A stretch of 64,000 nucleotides of DNA, from positions 2,542,001 to 2,606,000 of the forward strand of contig NZ_CP140772.1 of assembly GCF_037893185.1 (NCBI RefSeq). The letters run 5' to 3'. Positions 45,703-55,109 of this stretch are shown here, piece by piece. Numbering within the stretch: the stretch's first letter is position 1; every line of letters begins with the position of its first letter. The stretch comes from Chitinophaga sp. 180180018-3 (GTDB lineage: Bacteria; Bacteroidota; Bacteroidia; Chitinophagales; Chitinophagaceae). The position numbers and the translations under genes were made by a program. Below the pieces are notes generated by a model. It saw nothing but the letters and a program-made list of their open reading frames with translations, was not told the origin of the DNA and ran no database searches.

Positions 45703-45999
45703 GTTACCTACATTTTTCTTAAAGTTATGACAACCAGGGGATCAGCTCCCTAGACTTCTTTAGCCATTATCAAATGTGTCTGGCTTGTATGTTAGCGTAT
45801 ATTCAACGGGAGGTGCCCCGGAAGAGAGAATTGTTCAGTACTGATTACACGGGTATTAGAAGATTTCGAAAAGTTGGATGGCAAACTATTACAGGTCGCC
45901 TGCCCCCAGGATTTCAACTTGATCCCTTACCGTTTACAGCTATTAATATCATAACGTCTTACCATATAGGAAAAGGGGCCGTCTCGACACTATAACATA

Positions 46000-46062
46000 A
46001 ACTGTGTAAACATAGAAAAACCAATGTTCGTAAGAGCCCCGATTTTCTATGTTTACACAGTT
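46000..46062. repeat. 20-bp inverted repeat downstream of the AraC gene
   Basis: AACTGTGTAAACATAGAAAA (46000-46019) and its perfect reverse complement at 46043-46062 flank a 23-base centre. It lies 11 bases past the AraC stop on the minus strand and may end that transcript. The CTGTGTAAAC core also recalls IS256-type element ends. The rest of 45703-46073 carries no gene that I can support. Confidence 0.8.
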
Positions 46063-46073
46063 ACCGGACCACT

Positions 46074-46913
46074 TCAAGGTAAATATGTTTTACGGTATTG
46101 ACTAGGCGTTTGCTGTTTTACTTCCGCAAATTGTTTACTGAAATGTGCCCAGCTTTTATAACCACTTTCATAGCAGATATCCAGTATTGATTGATTACCG
46201 GTAGTAAGCAATTTGCACGCATGACTGATCCGCAGATCCCTCAGGAAATCAAAATAGGTTTTTTTGATATTCTTCTTAAAAAAACGGCAAAAGTTGGGTA
46301 TACTCATATTAGCGATGGCTGCCACTTGTGTAAGGGTAATTTTTTCCTGGTAATGTTTAAAAGAGAAATCAATAACTTTTTCGATAACAGGATTTACCAC
46401 GTTGCCGGTATCTGTGAAATCTTCCGTCAGTATTTTATATTGGGTGGAAAGCCCTATTTTATGGAGGCACTGCAATAATAGCATGAGTTTATCAAAGCCC
46501 CTTTTTCGATACATCAGTTGTATGCTCTCGGTTATCTCCTTTTTCAGGTTTTTTTCCAGTTGTATTCCGTTATTCTTTCGTAACAAAGATTGTATTGCTT
46601 TCATTTCGGCCATCTGCAGCAATTCCCCGCCCCAGCAATCGTTCGTGAAATGTATCACCAGCGCGGCCCCCGTCATTTTAGGATGATTTTTCCTGAACCA
46701 ATGTGGCAGGTTGCCGGCTATAAAAAACAGGTCGTTAACGGAATAATCGCATACGTAGTCACCGATCATGGCGGTGCCATGTCCTTTTAGAATAAGGATC
46801 AGTTCATACTCGACATGTTTATGCCAGTTGGTTTCAAACTGAGGTGTTTGATAAATCCGGCAGGCAAAGCTCTGGCTGACATCATTGGTGATTTTTTGAA
46901 GAATTGTTTTCAT
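46074..46913 (-). CDS. AraC-family regulator with cupin domain, divergent from xylA
   Basis: A 279-residue regulator. An N-terminal cupin (YELILILKGHGTAMIGDYV, then FFIAGNLPHWFRK) covers about residues 25-100, and the C-terminal AraC domain has two HTH units (LTQVAAIANMSIPNFCRFFK; ILDICYESGYKSWAHFSKQF) and ends TPSQYRK. Its gene is divergent from xylA with a 138-base gap, so a role in sugar-dependent control of xylA is the simplest inference. Confidence 0.88.
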   Translation of the reverse strand: MKTILQKITNDVSQSFACRIYQTPQFETNWHKHVEYELILILKGHGTAMIGDYVCDYSVNDLFFIAGNLPHWFRKNHPKMTGAALVIHFTNDCWGGELLQMAEMKAIQSLLRKNNGIQLEKNLKKEITESIQLMYRKRGFDKLMLLLQCLHKIGLSTQYKILTEDFTDTGNVVNPVIEKVIDFSFKHYQEKITLTQVAAIANMSIPNFCRFFKKNIKKTYFDFLRDLRISHACKLLTTGNQSILDICYESGYKSWAHFSKQFAEVKQQTPSQYRKTYLP

Positions 46914-47002
46914 ATTTCCGGCAGATAGCCCATTTTATCATATAAAGTGCTAAATATTGCTCATCGTTGATAAGATAGCATATTTTATTTCAAAAATAGC
47001 AG

Positions 47003-47033
47003 TTGCCAACTTTTTAAATTCAAACAATATTTG
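47003..47033 (+). promoter_or_regulatory. Candidate xylA promoter
   Basis: TTG (47003-47005), 20 bases, AATATTTG (47026-47033), one mismatch to TANNTTTG. The ATG is 18 bases downstream. The region up to the AraC gene at 46913 is AT-rich and would hold the AraC site. Confidence 0.45.
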
Positions 47034-47051
47034 CTAAAAATAATTCACGAT

Positions 47052-48380
47052 ATGAAAATAATAACAGGGAAGAAAGAATTTTTTAGCGGCATTTCCGCAG
47101 TTCAGTATGAAGGCCCACGTACAGACAATCCGTTAGCCTATCGCTGGTATGATGAAAACAAAATAGTAGCCGGTAAACCCATGAAAGAGTGGCTGCGTTT
47201 TGCGGTAGCTTACTGGCATTCTTTTAATGGAACAGGTGCAGATCCTTTTGGTGAAGCCACACATCTGTTTGAATGGGATAAAAGCACTGACCCGATTGAG
47301 CGGGCAAAAGATAAAGCAGATGCTGCTTTTGAAATGATCACTAAACTTAATCTGCCTTATTACTGCTTCCACGATGTGGACGTGGTGGATTATACCAATA
47401 ACATTGAAGACAACGAAAAGCGTTTGCAAACGCTGACCAAATACCTGAAGCAAAAACAGGAGGAAAGCGGGGTTAAATTACTATGGGGCACTGCTAACCT
47501 GTTCAGTCATCGCCGTTACATGAATGGGGCGTCCACCAATCCCGATTTTCACGTACTTACCCATGCAGCTGCTCAGGTGAAAGCAGCCCTTGATGCTACC
47601 ATAGCGCTCGGGGGAGAAAACTACGTGTTCTGGGGTGGCCGGGAAGGATATATGAGTCTTTTGAATACTAATATGAAGCGGGAGAAGGAACACCTGGCAA
47701 GATTCCTGCAGGCCTCAAGAGATTATGCCCGCAAAAATGGATTCACCGGTACTTTCTTTATCGAGCCAAAACCATGTGAACCGACCAAACATCAGTACGA
47801 CTATGATGCAGAGACTGTGATAGGCTTCCTCCGTCAATACGATCTGCTGGGTGACTTCAAGCTGAACCTCGAAGTGAACCACGCCACTTTAGCAGGACAT
47901 ACATTCCAACATGAACTCCAGGTAGCGATTGATGCTGGTTTGCTTGGAAGTATTGATGCCAACAGGGGAGACTACCAGAATGGCTGGGATACAGACCAGT
48001 TCCCTACCAACCTCAACGAACTTACCGAGGCCATGTTAATTATCCTGGAAGGCGGTGGCTTTAAGGGAGGAGGTATCAATTTTGATGCAAAGATCAGGAG
48101 AAATTCCACCGACCCGGCCGATCTTTTCTATGCTCATATAGGAGGGGTAGATAGTTTTGCACGCGCCCTTATCACTGCTGATGCCATCCTGGAAAAAAGT
48201 GCTTATAAGAAGATCCGCCAGGAGCGCTACGCTTCTTTTGACACAGAAGCTGCACAAACTTTTGAAGCCGGACAGGCCACACTCGAAAGCTTGCGTGCAT
48301 ATGCGGTTGCCAACGGAGAACCAGCAGCAACCAGTGGCAGACAGGAATACCTGGAGAACATTATCAATAATTATTTGTAA
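47052..48380 (+). CDS. xylA: Xylose isomerase
   Basis: A 442-residue xylose isomerase, D-xylose to D-xylulose, of the long class II type. [17 protein letters not shown] and the metal-binding [14 protein letters not shown] are diagnostic, with [20 protein letters not shown] and [13 protein letters not shown] completing the active site. The start is ATG 47052 ([11 protein letters not shown]). No xylulokinase or transporter gene is adjacent, which is unusual for xylA. It ends 23 bases before a perfect terminator. Confidence 0.96.
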   Translation: MKIITGKKEFFSGISAVQYEGPRTDNPLAYRWYDENKIVAGKPMKEWLRFAVAYWHSFNGTGADPFGEATHLFEWDKSTDPIERAKDKADAAFEMITKLNLPYYCFHDVDVVDYTNNIEDNEKRLQTLTKYLKQKQEESGVKLLWGTANLFSHRRYMNGASTNPDFHVLTHAAAQVKAALDATIALGGENYVFWGGREGYMSLLNTNMKREKEHLARFLQASRDYARKNGFTGTFFIEPKPCEPTKHQYDYDAETVIGFLRQYDLLGDFKLNLEVNHATLAGHTFQHELQVAIDAGLLGSIDANRGDYQNGWDTDQFPTNLNELTEAMLIILEGGGFKGGGINFDAKIRRNSTDPADLFYAHIGGVDSFARALITADAILEKSAYKKIRQERYASFDTEAAQTFEAGQATLESLRAYAVANGEPAATSGRQEYLENIINNYL

Positions 48381-48403
48381 AATATTGTTGTAAGACAATG
48401 ATC

Positions 48404-48436
48404 AACTCCGCCGGTTAAATACCGGCGGAGTTTTTT
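48404..48436 (+). terminator. Intrinsic terminator of xylA
   Basis: A perfect 12-bp stem AACTCCGCCGGT / ACCGGCGGAGTT with TAAAT loop, then TTTTTT. Confidence 0.93.
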
Positions 48437-48544
48437 ATGCATTATATCCCCGCAACAGAACATTTTTACTCATCATTTCAACATTTGTAGCAGTCGGTTG
48501 AGGGAATGGCTGATTATTTTGCAGGCGAAAAAAATATTTGCCAG

Positions 48545-48661
48545 ATGTTTTTAAGAGTATTGATTTTTGTTTTTGCATGGTTGACTTTGACGATTCAAAA
48601 CGGGTTTGCCCAGCGAAGTAGCCTTCCCCGGCGGGTTATACTCCTTTACGTAACAGCTTAA
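48545..48661 (+). pseudogene. Remnant of a secreted protein gene: signal peptide only
   Basis: An open frame of 38 codons starts at ATG 48545 and begins MFLRVLIFVFAWLTLTIQ, then NGFAQ, a complete signal peptide with a Bacteroidota-type AQ cleavage site. Only 15 residues follow before the stop, which overlaps the end of the convergent TonB receptor gene by 3 bases. A mature domain is missing, so I read it as the 5' end of a gene whose body was deleted. A functional small secreted peptide is the alternative. Confidence 0.5.
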
Positions 48662-51060
48662 AATTTATAGGCGTATCCTATCCTGAACACCTGCGTTTCG
48701 AGGTAATCTGTGCTCGTATAGGTGAACCCGTTACCTGTTACATCGCGTTTAATGCGCAGCGTATTGGCGATATCAGTAGCATTTACAAAGAACTCATTTC
48801 TGCCAATGGTCTTTTTAGCACCCATATCTATAGAGAAACGGGAATAAATTTTTCCCTGCGGAACAATATCCGGTGCCAGGTAAATGGCGGTGAGCTGCAG
48901 TTCTACCTTGGATGGCAACTGAAACGTACTATTGAGCTTTACGTTGCCGGAAAACATTTCCACGCGGGGTGCTGTGTAGACAGTAGGTTCCGGATACTTG
49001 TTAAGTACGGTAAATGCGTCGATGATATTCTGATAGCCATTCATGTTTAATTGCAGGCTGGCCCATTTATTTATTTTTTGAGACAGGGTTACTTCCAGGC
49101 CAGACTGGTAGCTTTTTCCCGCATTCTGAAATACGTTGTAGATCAGATTGCTGTTACCCACGGTAGTGCCTATACGGGAAATGGTGGCTTCCATTCGTTT
49201 ATGGTACAGGGCAGGGTAGAGGTAACCATTGCGCCAGTTCGTTTTGTAGCCCAGTTCAAAGGTATTGGTAAACTGAGGCCGCAGCTCCGGGTTACCTACC
49301 TTAATGATTTCCGCATCGTCATATTTAGGGAAGATACGGATGTCTACTTCATTAGGCCGGTCTACCCGACGATTATAAAACAGTGATAATTTGTTATGGT
49401 CGTTCAGATGATAAGCCAGTCTGATATTGGGAAATGGCTGTATATAGTGGTACCCGTTACTACGATAGGTATTATGTTGCGGGTTTACTTCATAGTTCAG
49501 GTCTACGTATTCCACCCGCATGCCGGCTTCTACTTCAAAGTCTTTATTTTCAAATACGAACATACCATATACCGCCGGAATGATTTCGCCGTAATTAGCC
49601 CAGCCACCGGCGGTGGTATCAAGCGGAGAATGCAGGCCTGGCTTGAATTGCATATTGGTAGGAATGTACCGGCGCCGGAATTTAACGCCTCCTTCAAAGC
49701 GACCGAACCGCAAAGGATGTATATAATCAGCCGTCAGATCTGCTACGTGTTCGTCTGATAGTAATTTAAATGAATCCAATCCGGTATAAGAAGGCATGAT
49801 GTTCGTGAAAAAATACTTTTCGTCTTCCCGGTGAAAGGTATAGTTCAGGTTTACCTGCAGTATGCGTCCGGGTTGTTTAAACTGATGCTGCCAGCCGGCG
49901 GAGAGGGTAGCGGTGGTTTTTAGTTCATCTTCCAGAAACTGCCACAGACGCTGCCTTTCGGAGAGGTCGGCTTTAAAGAAAGGCTGGTCGCCCCGGTCGA
50001 GGATTTTTTCACTGCTGAACAAACCGGAGATGGTAAATAGATTTTTATCGTCTGGTTGCCAGTCTATGCCTGTTTTGCCAGTAATAATGTTGGTGGTTCT
50101 GTTGCGTTTCACCTGTTGAATGATGGCATCTCCATGTTCGTACCATTTTTCGGTAAATTCATTTTTGTTGAGGGTTTTGGTGTACAGGTTATCTCCCTGA
50201 AAGAAGAAATTAACTTTATTTTTCCGATAGTTGAGCGACAGGGAAGGGTTGACTTTAGGGGTAGCTGTATACTGGGGGCGTATACCGGGCAGGTTGCCTT
50301 TCTTTTCCCATAGGGCGCCCAAACCGGTGGTGAGTCCCACCTTGCCGTTGAGTCCTTCACTTTTTTCTTTTTTGTAGATGATATTGATGATACCGGCGTT
50401 TCCGTTGGCATCATATTTTGCCGAGGGGTTATTGATGATCTCAATTTTAGCGATAGCAGAAGCCGGAATATTGTCCAGCCCCGACTGACCACCCATGCCG
50501 GTAAGCGCGGTTTGTTTACCATCTATCAGTATCATCACTTTATCGCTGCCCCGTAGTAATACCTTCCCATCCTGGCCGGCGGTAACACCCGGCAGATTTT
50601 TCATGGCATCCAGTGCAGATCCGCCAGCCTGGCTGATATTGGCAGCTGGTGAAAATGTTTTCTTATCCATTTTTTCGCTTACCTCATCCACCTTACCGGT
50701 GATAGTAACTTCGCTTATACTTACGGATGAGTGCTGCAAGGATACATGCCCCACAGATAGGAAATTGCTCAACTGCCCTACCAGCAATGGTTGCCATTTG
50801 GTGAGATATCCGAGATAGGAAAATTTAAGGAGATAGTTGCCGTGATCGATGCCTGCGATGCTAAAGCGACCTTCTTCGCTGGTGATAGTACCCGTTACAA
50901 AGATACTGTCGTGCGCCTTATGTAATGTTACATTTACAAATGCTAATGCGGCCTGGTTGCTGGTGTCTTTTACAAGTCCCGACAGGGTAACGGTATTTTT
51001 CTGTGCCTGACTACACATGGCCACCAGCACCAATAATATTCCGCTGATAAATCGTTTCAT
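48658..51060 (-). CDS. TonB-dependent receptor, outer membrane beta-barrel family
   Basis: An 800-residue outer membrane protein. The signal peptide ends at CSQAQ (about 19). A carboxypeptidase-regulatory-like domain (VTLSGLVKDTSNQAALAFVN) covers about 22-110, then a plug with GGSALDAMKNLPGVTAGQDG and LLRGSDKVMILIDGKQT, and a barrel of the OMP_b-brl_3 type ending in YAYKF. No SusD partner is adjacent, so uptake of a small substrate such as a siderophore or metal chelate is more likely than polysaccharide. A two-component system is encoded just upstream. Confidence 0.9.
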   Translation of the reverse strand: MKRFISGILLVLVAMCSQAQKNTVTLSGLVKDTSNQAALAFVNVTLHKAHDSIFVTGTITSEEGRFSIAGIDHGNYLLKFSYLGYLTKWQPLLVGQLSNFLSVGHVSLQHSSVSISEVTITGKVDEVSEKMDKKTFSPAANISQAGGSALDAMKNLPGVTAGQDGKVLLRGSDKVMILIDGKQTALTGMGGQSGLDNIPASAIAKIEIINNPSAKYDANGNAGIINIIYKKEKSEGLNGKVGLTTGLGALWEKKGNLPGIRPQYTATPKVNPSLSLNYRKNKVNFFFQGDNLYTKTLNKNEFTEKWYEHGDAIIQQVKRNRTTNIITGKTGIDWQPDDKNLFTISGLFSSEKILDRGDQPFFKADLSERQRLWQFLEDELKTTATLSAGWQHQFKQPGRILQVNLNYTFHREDEKYFFTNIMPSYTGLDSFKLLSDEHVADLTADYIHPLRFGRFEGGVKFRRRYIPTNMQFKPGLHSPLDTTAGGWANYGEIIPAVYGMFVFENKDFEVEAGMRVEYVDLNYEVNPQHNTYRSNGYHYIQPFPNIRLAYHLNDHNKLSLFYNRRVDRPNEVDIRIFPKYDDAEIIKVGNPELRPQFTNTFELGYKTNWRNGYLYPALYHKRMEATISRIGTTVGNSNLIYNVFQNAGKSYQSGLEVTLSQKINKWASLQLNMNGYQNIIDAFTVLNKYPEPTVYTAPRVEMFSGNVKLNSTFQLPSKVELQLTAIYLAPDIVPQGKIYSRFSIDMGAKKTIGRNEFFVNATDIANTLRIKRDVTGNGFTYTSTDYLETQVFRIGYAYKF

Positions 51061-51117
51061 CCGTTCGCGTTTTATGATATACGCAAAGTTGGATAACGAT
51101 TTAGAAGAAATTTCGAA

Positions 51118-52401
51118 TCAAGCCCATTGAATGCTGAAGATATGAAATCTATTCTCAAAGTGGTAGCTTTCCTGCCAGCCATATACCTGACATATTTCGT
51201 GGACAATGGCCAGTCCCAGGCCCGTACCGGCAGTATTGGTGGCCGACAAGCCAAATCGTCGGAACAGGCGTTGGGGATCCAGTGCTTCGTCGCCCGTATT
51301 AGCTATCATGAGTTGGTGCCGGTTCAGGGAAATCCGGATAGTCCCCCCGGAGGCACTGTGACGGATGGCATTCATAAACAGGTTGGTGAGCAGCATTTCT
51401 ACCAGGGTTTTGTTGGCAGAGAGTTGTACGGCTGCTGCAATATTTAGTTGTACTTGCAGCTGTTTATCGTCCAAAAAGTCCTGCAGAAACGGCACATAGC
51501 TTTCTATCAGCGCAGGCAGATCTATCAGTTCTTTCTCCGGAAACTGGCTATTTTCAATTTTAGCGAGTAGCAGCAGGTTCTTGTTTACCCTGGTTACCTT
51601 GGCCAAAGCCTGATGCGCCTGATCAATGATGTCTGACTGTTCTTCCGTCATAGGTGTGCTCTGGTGCAGCAGGTCCAGCTTAAATTTGATCACAGATAAA
51701 GGGGTTTGCAGTTCATGCGAGGCATGTTGGGTAAACTCCTTTTGTTGCTGATAGCTGGCAATATTGCCCATAATCAGTTTATGTAGGTGGTGATTCAGCA
51801 CTTCAAATTCTTCTATATCTGTATTGTCGAACTGAATGCCCTGTGTTTTATGCAGATTAAACGACTGTATTTTTTCCAGGCAGCTATAGAAGGGCCGCCA
51901 TAGCCGTTCTGCAATACGCCGGTTGATGAGAATGAAGCCTCCCAGCAGGATAAGAAAGAACAACACTGTTACTACGGCAATAGCCATAATAGTTTCATGA
52001 GTTTCTTCCATATTGGTTTCCAGGGTGAGCTGGAATGGCTTGCCATGAATAGAAAAGTAGGTAATCAACCCCTGAAAGCGGTCGTTTCCTTTAGTAGGGA
52101 TGTATTTATTTTTTCGATATATATTGTAGGTGGAATCCGGTAATAGCGCCGCCGCCGGTTGCAGCTGCGTTTCAGGACGCAGTTTATTCCAGAGTGCCAC
52201 ACTTGCTGCTAATTCCTGATCCGAAAGAGCCAGTGACTGCAGATTTTGCTTAATGGTTTCACTTACAATGAGGTTATGTTCCTTCAGTTCATGTTCCCAG
52301 ATAAGGTCTACGATCAGGTAATAAACAGGAATGCTGCCTGCCAGTACAATACCGGCGTACAGAATAAATACTTTCAGTGATTTGTTCAATAGTTTACTCA
52401 T
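51118..52401 (-). CDS. Sensor histidine kinase next to the TonB receptor
   Basis: A 427-residue membrane kinase with helices at about 10-30 and 145-167 and a periplasmic loop between. HisKA carries the phosphorylated His in QHASHELQTPLSV; the HATPase domain has NLFMNAIRHS, IANTGD and GTGLGLAI. I start at ATG 52401 so that ATGA overlaps the regulator stop; an in-frame ATG at 52410 is the alternative. It is 57 bases before the TonB receptor gene, possibly in one operon. Confidence 0.9.
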   Translation of the reverse strand: MSKLLNKSLKVFILYAGIVLAGSIPVYYLIVDLIWEHELKEHNLIVSETIKQNLQSLALSDQELAASVALWNKLRPETQLQPAAALLPDSTYNIYRKNKYIPTKGNDRFQGLITYFSIHGKPFQLTLETNMEETHETIMAIAVVTVLFFLILLGGFILINRRIAERLWRPFYSCLEKIQSFNLHKTQGIQFDNTDIEEFEVLNHHLHKLIMGNIASYQQQKEFTQHASHELQTPLSVIKFKLDLLHQSTPMTEEQSDIIDQAHQALAKVTRVNKNLLLLAKIENSQFPEKELIDLPALIESYVPFLQDFLDDKQLQVQLNIAAAVQLSANKTLVEMLLTNLFMNAIRHSASGGTIRISLNRHQLMIANTGDEALDPQRLFRRFGLSATNTAGTGLGLAIVHEICQVYGWQESYHFENRFHIFSIQWA

Positions 52402-53072
52402 ACTTCCCATTTGTATCCGGTAGCATAAACGGTTTTAAGGTAATTACCGCAACCTGCTTCCTGGAGCTTCCGCTTCAGATTTTTGATATGTGCGTATACA
52501 AAACCATGGTTGTCGAGCATATCGGCAATGTCGCCTGACAGGTGCTCTGCCAGCGCATTTTTGGAGATAACCCGGTTTTTGTTTCCGAGGAAATAAATAA
52601 GCAGGTCAAATTCTTTCCGGGTAAGCAGTACCGGTTTATCGTGAATATGCACTGTTTTGGCAAGGAGATCTATCTGTAGTTCTTCCTGCTGAACGATGTT
52701 GTTGTTCTGAAAGGAGCGTCGCCTGATCACAGAATATACCCTGGCCGCCAATTCAGGTAGGTGAAAGGGTTTGGCCAAATAGTCGTCTGCACCGGTTTGG
52801 AGGCCTTTTATTTTATCGTCATAGGAGTCTTTGGCGGAAATAATGATGACGCCTTCCTGTTGCTGTCTTTTTTTGATTTCTTCCAACAGTTGAAGTCCAT
52901 TACCACCAGGGAGCATGAGGTCGAGCAATATGCACTGATATTCGTATAAATGCAGTTTCTCCAATGCCTGCTGATAAGTAGCGGCATGTTCACAAATATA
53001 ATTCTCACCGGATAAATACCCGATAACACTCTGTGCCAGCTGTAGTTCATCCTCGATGATCAATACCTTCAT
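52398..53072 (-). CDS. OmpR-family response regulator next to the TonB receptor
   Basis: A 224-residue regulator. The phosphoacceptor Asp is in CILLDLMLPGGNG, the conserved Lys in LAKPFHL, and the C-terminal winged helix has RKEFDLLIYFLGNKN and YAHIKNLKRKL. It overlaps its kinase by 4 bases. A TACTTTTG box (53077-53084, minus) ends 4 bases before the ATG, so the transcript may be leaderless. Confidence 0.92.
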   Translation of the reverse strand: MKVLIIEDELQLAQSVIGYLSGENYICEHAATYQQALEKLHLYEYQCILLDLMLPGGNGLQLLEEIKKRQQQEGVIIISAKDSYDDKIKGLQTGADDYLAKPFHLPELAARVYSVIRRRSFQNNNIVQQEELQIDLLAKTVHIHDKPVLLTRKEFDLLIYFLGNKNRVISKNALAEHLSGDIADMLDNHGFVYAHIKNLKRKLQEAGCGNYLKTVYATGYKWEV

Positions 53073-53076
53073 GTGG

Positions 53077-53084
53077 CAAAAGTA
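53077..53084 (-). promoter_or_regulatory. TANNTTTG box directly before the response regulator
   Basis: On the minus strand TACTTTTG ends 4 bases before the start codon at 53072. No TTTG lies at standard spacing upstream. Confidence 0.35.
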
Positions 53085-53112
53085 GGCTCCAATTTTGAAT
53101 TTTTCCTGAATT

Positions 53113-53436
53113 CGGGTAAACCTCTGTCCGCTACAGTTCCCCGGCGCTACTGGCGTAAAATGGGAAATGGAGAAACATAACTATGAAGCTGGTTTTAAAG
53201 AAAGCAATCAGCACGTTTCTGTTGTATTTGATGTAAAGGGTAACTGGATGGAAACAGAAACGCCGATCCCGGCGTCCGAACTGCCGAAAGCGGCAGCAGC
53301 ATATATCGCCAGGCACTATAAAGGCGCAAAGATCAACGAAACCGCCCGTATTCAGAAAGCCAGCGGCGCTATCAACTATGAGGCGAAAATAAATGGTAAA
53401 GATGTTATATTCGATGACAAGGGCGTAGTACTGTAA
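53113..53436 (+). pseudogene. N-terminally truncated PepSY-like protein
   Basis: The frame that is open to 53436 encodes a PepSY-like (putative beta-lactamase-inhibitor-like) domain with FPGATGVKWEMEKHNYEAGF, FDVKGNWMETETPIP and AAAYIARHYKGAKI. The recognisable sequence already starts upstream of the only ATG (53167), at about 53134, and a stop at 53107 closes the frame. The signal peptide and first repeat are missing. Such genes often accompany two-component systems, which fits the divergent neighbour. Translation from 53167 (89 residues) is possible but would lack a signal peptide. Confidence 0.6.
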
Positions 53437-53675
53437 CAGCGGAGAGGCCGAAACAGCCTGTGAAAACCTGTAGTCGATGGTTGATCGTCTGGATAACCGG
53501 GATTGGGGTACTACTATAAGGGAAATTAGTCAATAAGCGGGGCGGAAGCTTCTCTGCCACAGGGATATATTTTCGCTTATGATCCATCTTAGATAATGCA
53601 GACCGGTCATTTTTTTTCGTACCTTCTCCCCGAATGCCCGATCCTGATAGCAACTTTTACTTCAAAGCAAACATC

Positions 53676-54416
53676 ATGAAGCTTCTTCTCACTTCCGGCG
53701 GTATCAGCAATGCGAGTATTTACAACGCGCTGGTCGACCTTTTGGGAAAACCTATTGATGAATCTAATGCGCTGTTCATTCCGACGGCGATATACCCCCA
53801 CCTGCATGGCGGCAGGATGGCATTGCAAGCTATTTGTGGAAAAGGTCAATCCCAGTTGTGCCAATTAGGATGGAAATCTTTGGGCGTGCTGGAGCTCACA
53901 GCCTTACCCAGTATAGCCAAAGAAATTTGGCTCCCATCGCTCGAGGAAGCCGATGTGCTGCTGGTTTGGGGTGGTGATGTGCTGTATTTATCTTATTGGA
54001 TACAACAATCCGGACTGGCAGACTTATTACCATCGCTGCTTCACAAAATGGTTTATGTGGGAGTAAGCGCCGGGAGTATGGCGGCAAGCTCCCTCTTCGG
54101 TGAGACCTATAGAAACCCTCGCGGCGGAAGCGGTAATACGCTGACATCGGAAAACATCGTATTTCCCAGCCCTCAGGGAGAAATAAGCAGGACTTTTATC
54201 ACGGCTCGTGGAACAGGATTAGTTGATTTTGCATTGATTCCCCATTTCTGCAATCCGGAATTCCCGGACGCGTCCGAGACAAACGCTGGAAAATGGGCTG
54301 GAATGCTTTCGGTACCGGTGTATGCTATTGATGATCAGTCCGCGATCAAAGTAGTCGGCGATTCGGTTGAAGTCGTTTCCGAAGGGTACTGGAAGCTGTT
54401 TTCTCCCGGGGACTAA
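53676..54416 (+). CDS. Peptidase E-like protein (S51, glutamine-amidotransferase-like fold)
   Basis: A 246-residue protein from ATG 53676 (MKLLLTSGGISNASI). The nucleophile Ser is in GVSAGSMAAS, and ADVLLVWGGDVLYLSYWI and VDFALIPHFCNPEFP with the His are in the expected order for peptidase S51. Peptidase E cleaves Asp-X dipeptides; this is a cytoplasmic member with no signal peptide. It is monocistronic, 105 bases before the Crp gene. Confidence 0.85.
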   Translation: MKLLLTSGGISNASIYNALVDLLGKPIDESNALFIPTAIYPHLHGGRMALQAICGKGQSQLCQLGWKSLGVLELTALPSIAKEIWLPSLEEADVLLVWGGDVLYLSYWIQQSGLADLLPSLLHKMVYVGVSAGSMAASSLFGETYRNPRGGSGNTLTSENIVFPSPQGEISRTFITARGTGLVDFALIPHFCNPEFPDASETNAGKWAGMLSVPVYAIDDQSAIKVVGDSVEVVSEGYWKLFSPGD

Positions 54417-54521
54417 TGAGATGGATAAAAGAGGTATCTCTTTTCGCAGCAATGGGGCCATGGTTGCCTGACTTTTCGAAATACATTTCAAATCATAAAA
54501 AGCCTATCGGATATTTTTATT

Positions 54522-55109
54522 ATGGATGCAAAGGAATTATTGAAGGAACATATTACCAAACAAGCGTCGCTTACTTCAGCAGAGTTTGACTATTTCTTTG
54601 GCCATTTCAAGCCGCTTTCTTTTAAAAAAGGGCAGGTAGTCATTCGGGAAGGAGATAAAGTAGACAACGAATATTTCGTTGTTTCCGGATGTATGAAAAC
54701 ATTTTATATCAATGATGAAGTAAAGATGCATATCCTGCAGTTTGCCATGCCTACCTGGTGGGCGTCGGACTATAATGCGTTATATACGCAAACGAGGGCT
54801 ACAGTTAACCTGGATTGCATTACAGATGTGGAGTTATTGAGCCTTTCCAATGCTGATCGCGAAAAGTTGTGCAGAGAGATTCATCAGGTAGAATACTTTT
54901 TCCGTTGGCGTACCAACAGAGGCTATGTGGCCGCACATAAACGCCTACTTTCATTTATGAACAATGATGCCAAAACCCGCTATGAGGAACTTATGAAATT
55001 ATATCCCCAGTTGTATAACCTGGTGCCTAAACATTTAATTGCCGCTTACCTCGGGGTATCGAGAGAAACTTTAAGCCGTCTTTATAACTCTCATAAGAAT
55101 GTGATGTAA
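54522..55109 (+). CDS. Crp/Fnr-family transcriptional regulator
   Basis: A 195-residue regulator. The cyclic-nucleotide-binding-like domain covers about residues 25-110 (FKKGQVVIREGDKVDNEYFV) and the HTH is at about 165-190 (PKHLIAAYLGVSRETLSRL). R181, E182 and R186 in SRETLSR correspond to the DNA-contacting residues of E. coli CRP. The cAMP-binding RxS signature and Fnr cysteines are absent. It precedes the YceI operon, and a TGTGA-N6-TCACC site overlaps its stop codon. Confidence 0.9.
   Translation: MDAKELLKEHITKQASLTSAEFDYFFGHFKPLSFKKGQVVIREGDKVDNEYFVVSGCMKTFYINDEVKMHILQFAMPTWWASDYNALYTQTRATVNLDCITDVELLSLSNADREKLCREIHQVEYFFRWRTNRGYVAAHKRLLSFMNNDAKTRYEELMKLYPQLYNLVPKHLIAAYLGVSRETLSRLYNSHKNVM

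Noticed and set aside
45774..45995. 73-codon frame and fragments nearby that might be a broken gene
   Set aside because: Neither frame gives a recognisable domain and stops interrupt all three frames within 100 codons. Not enough to call a pseudogene.
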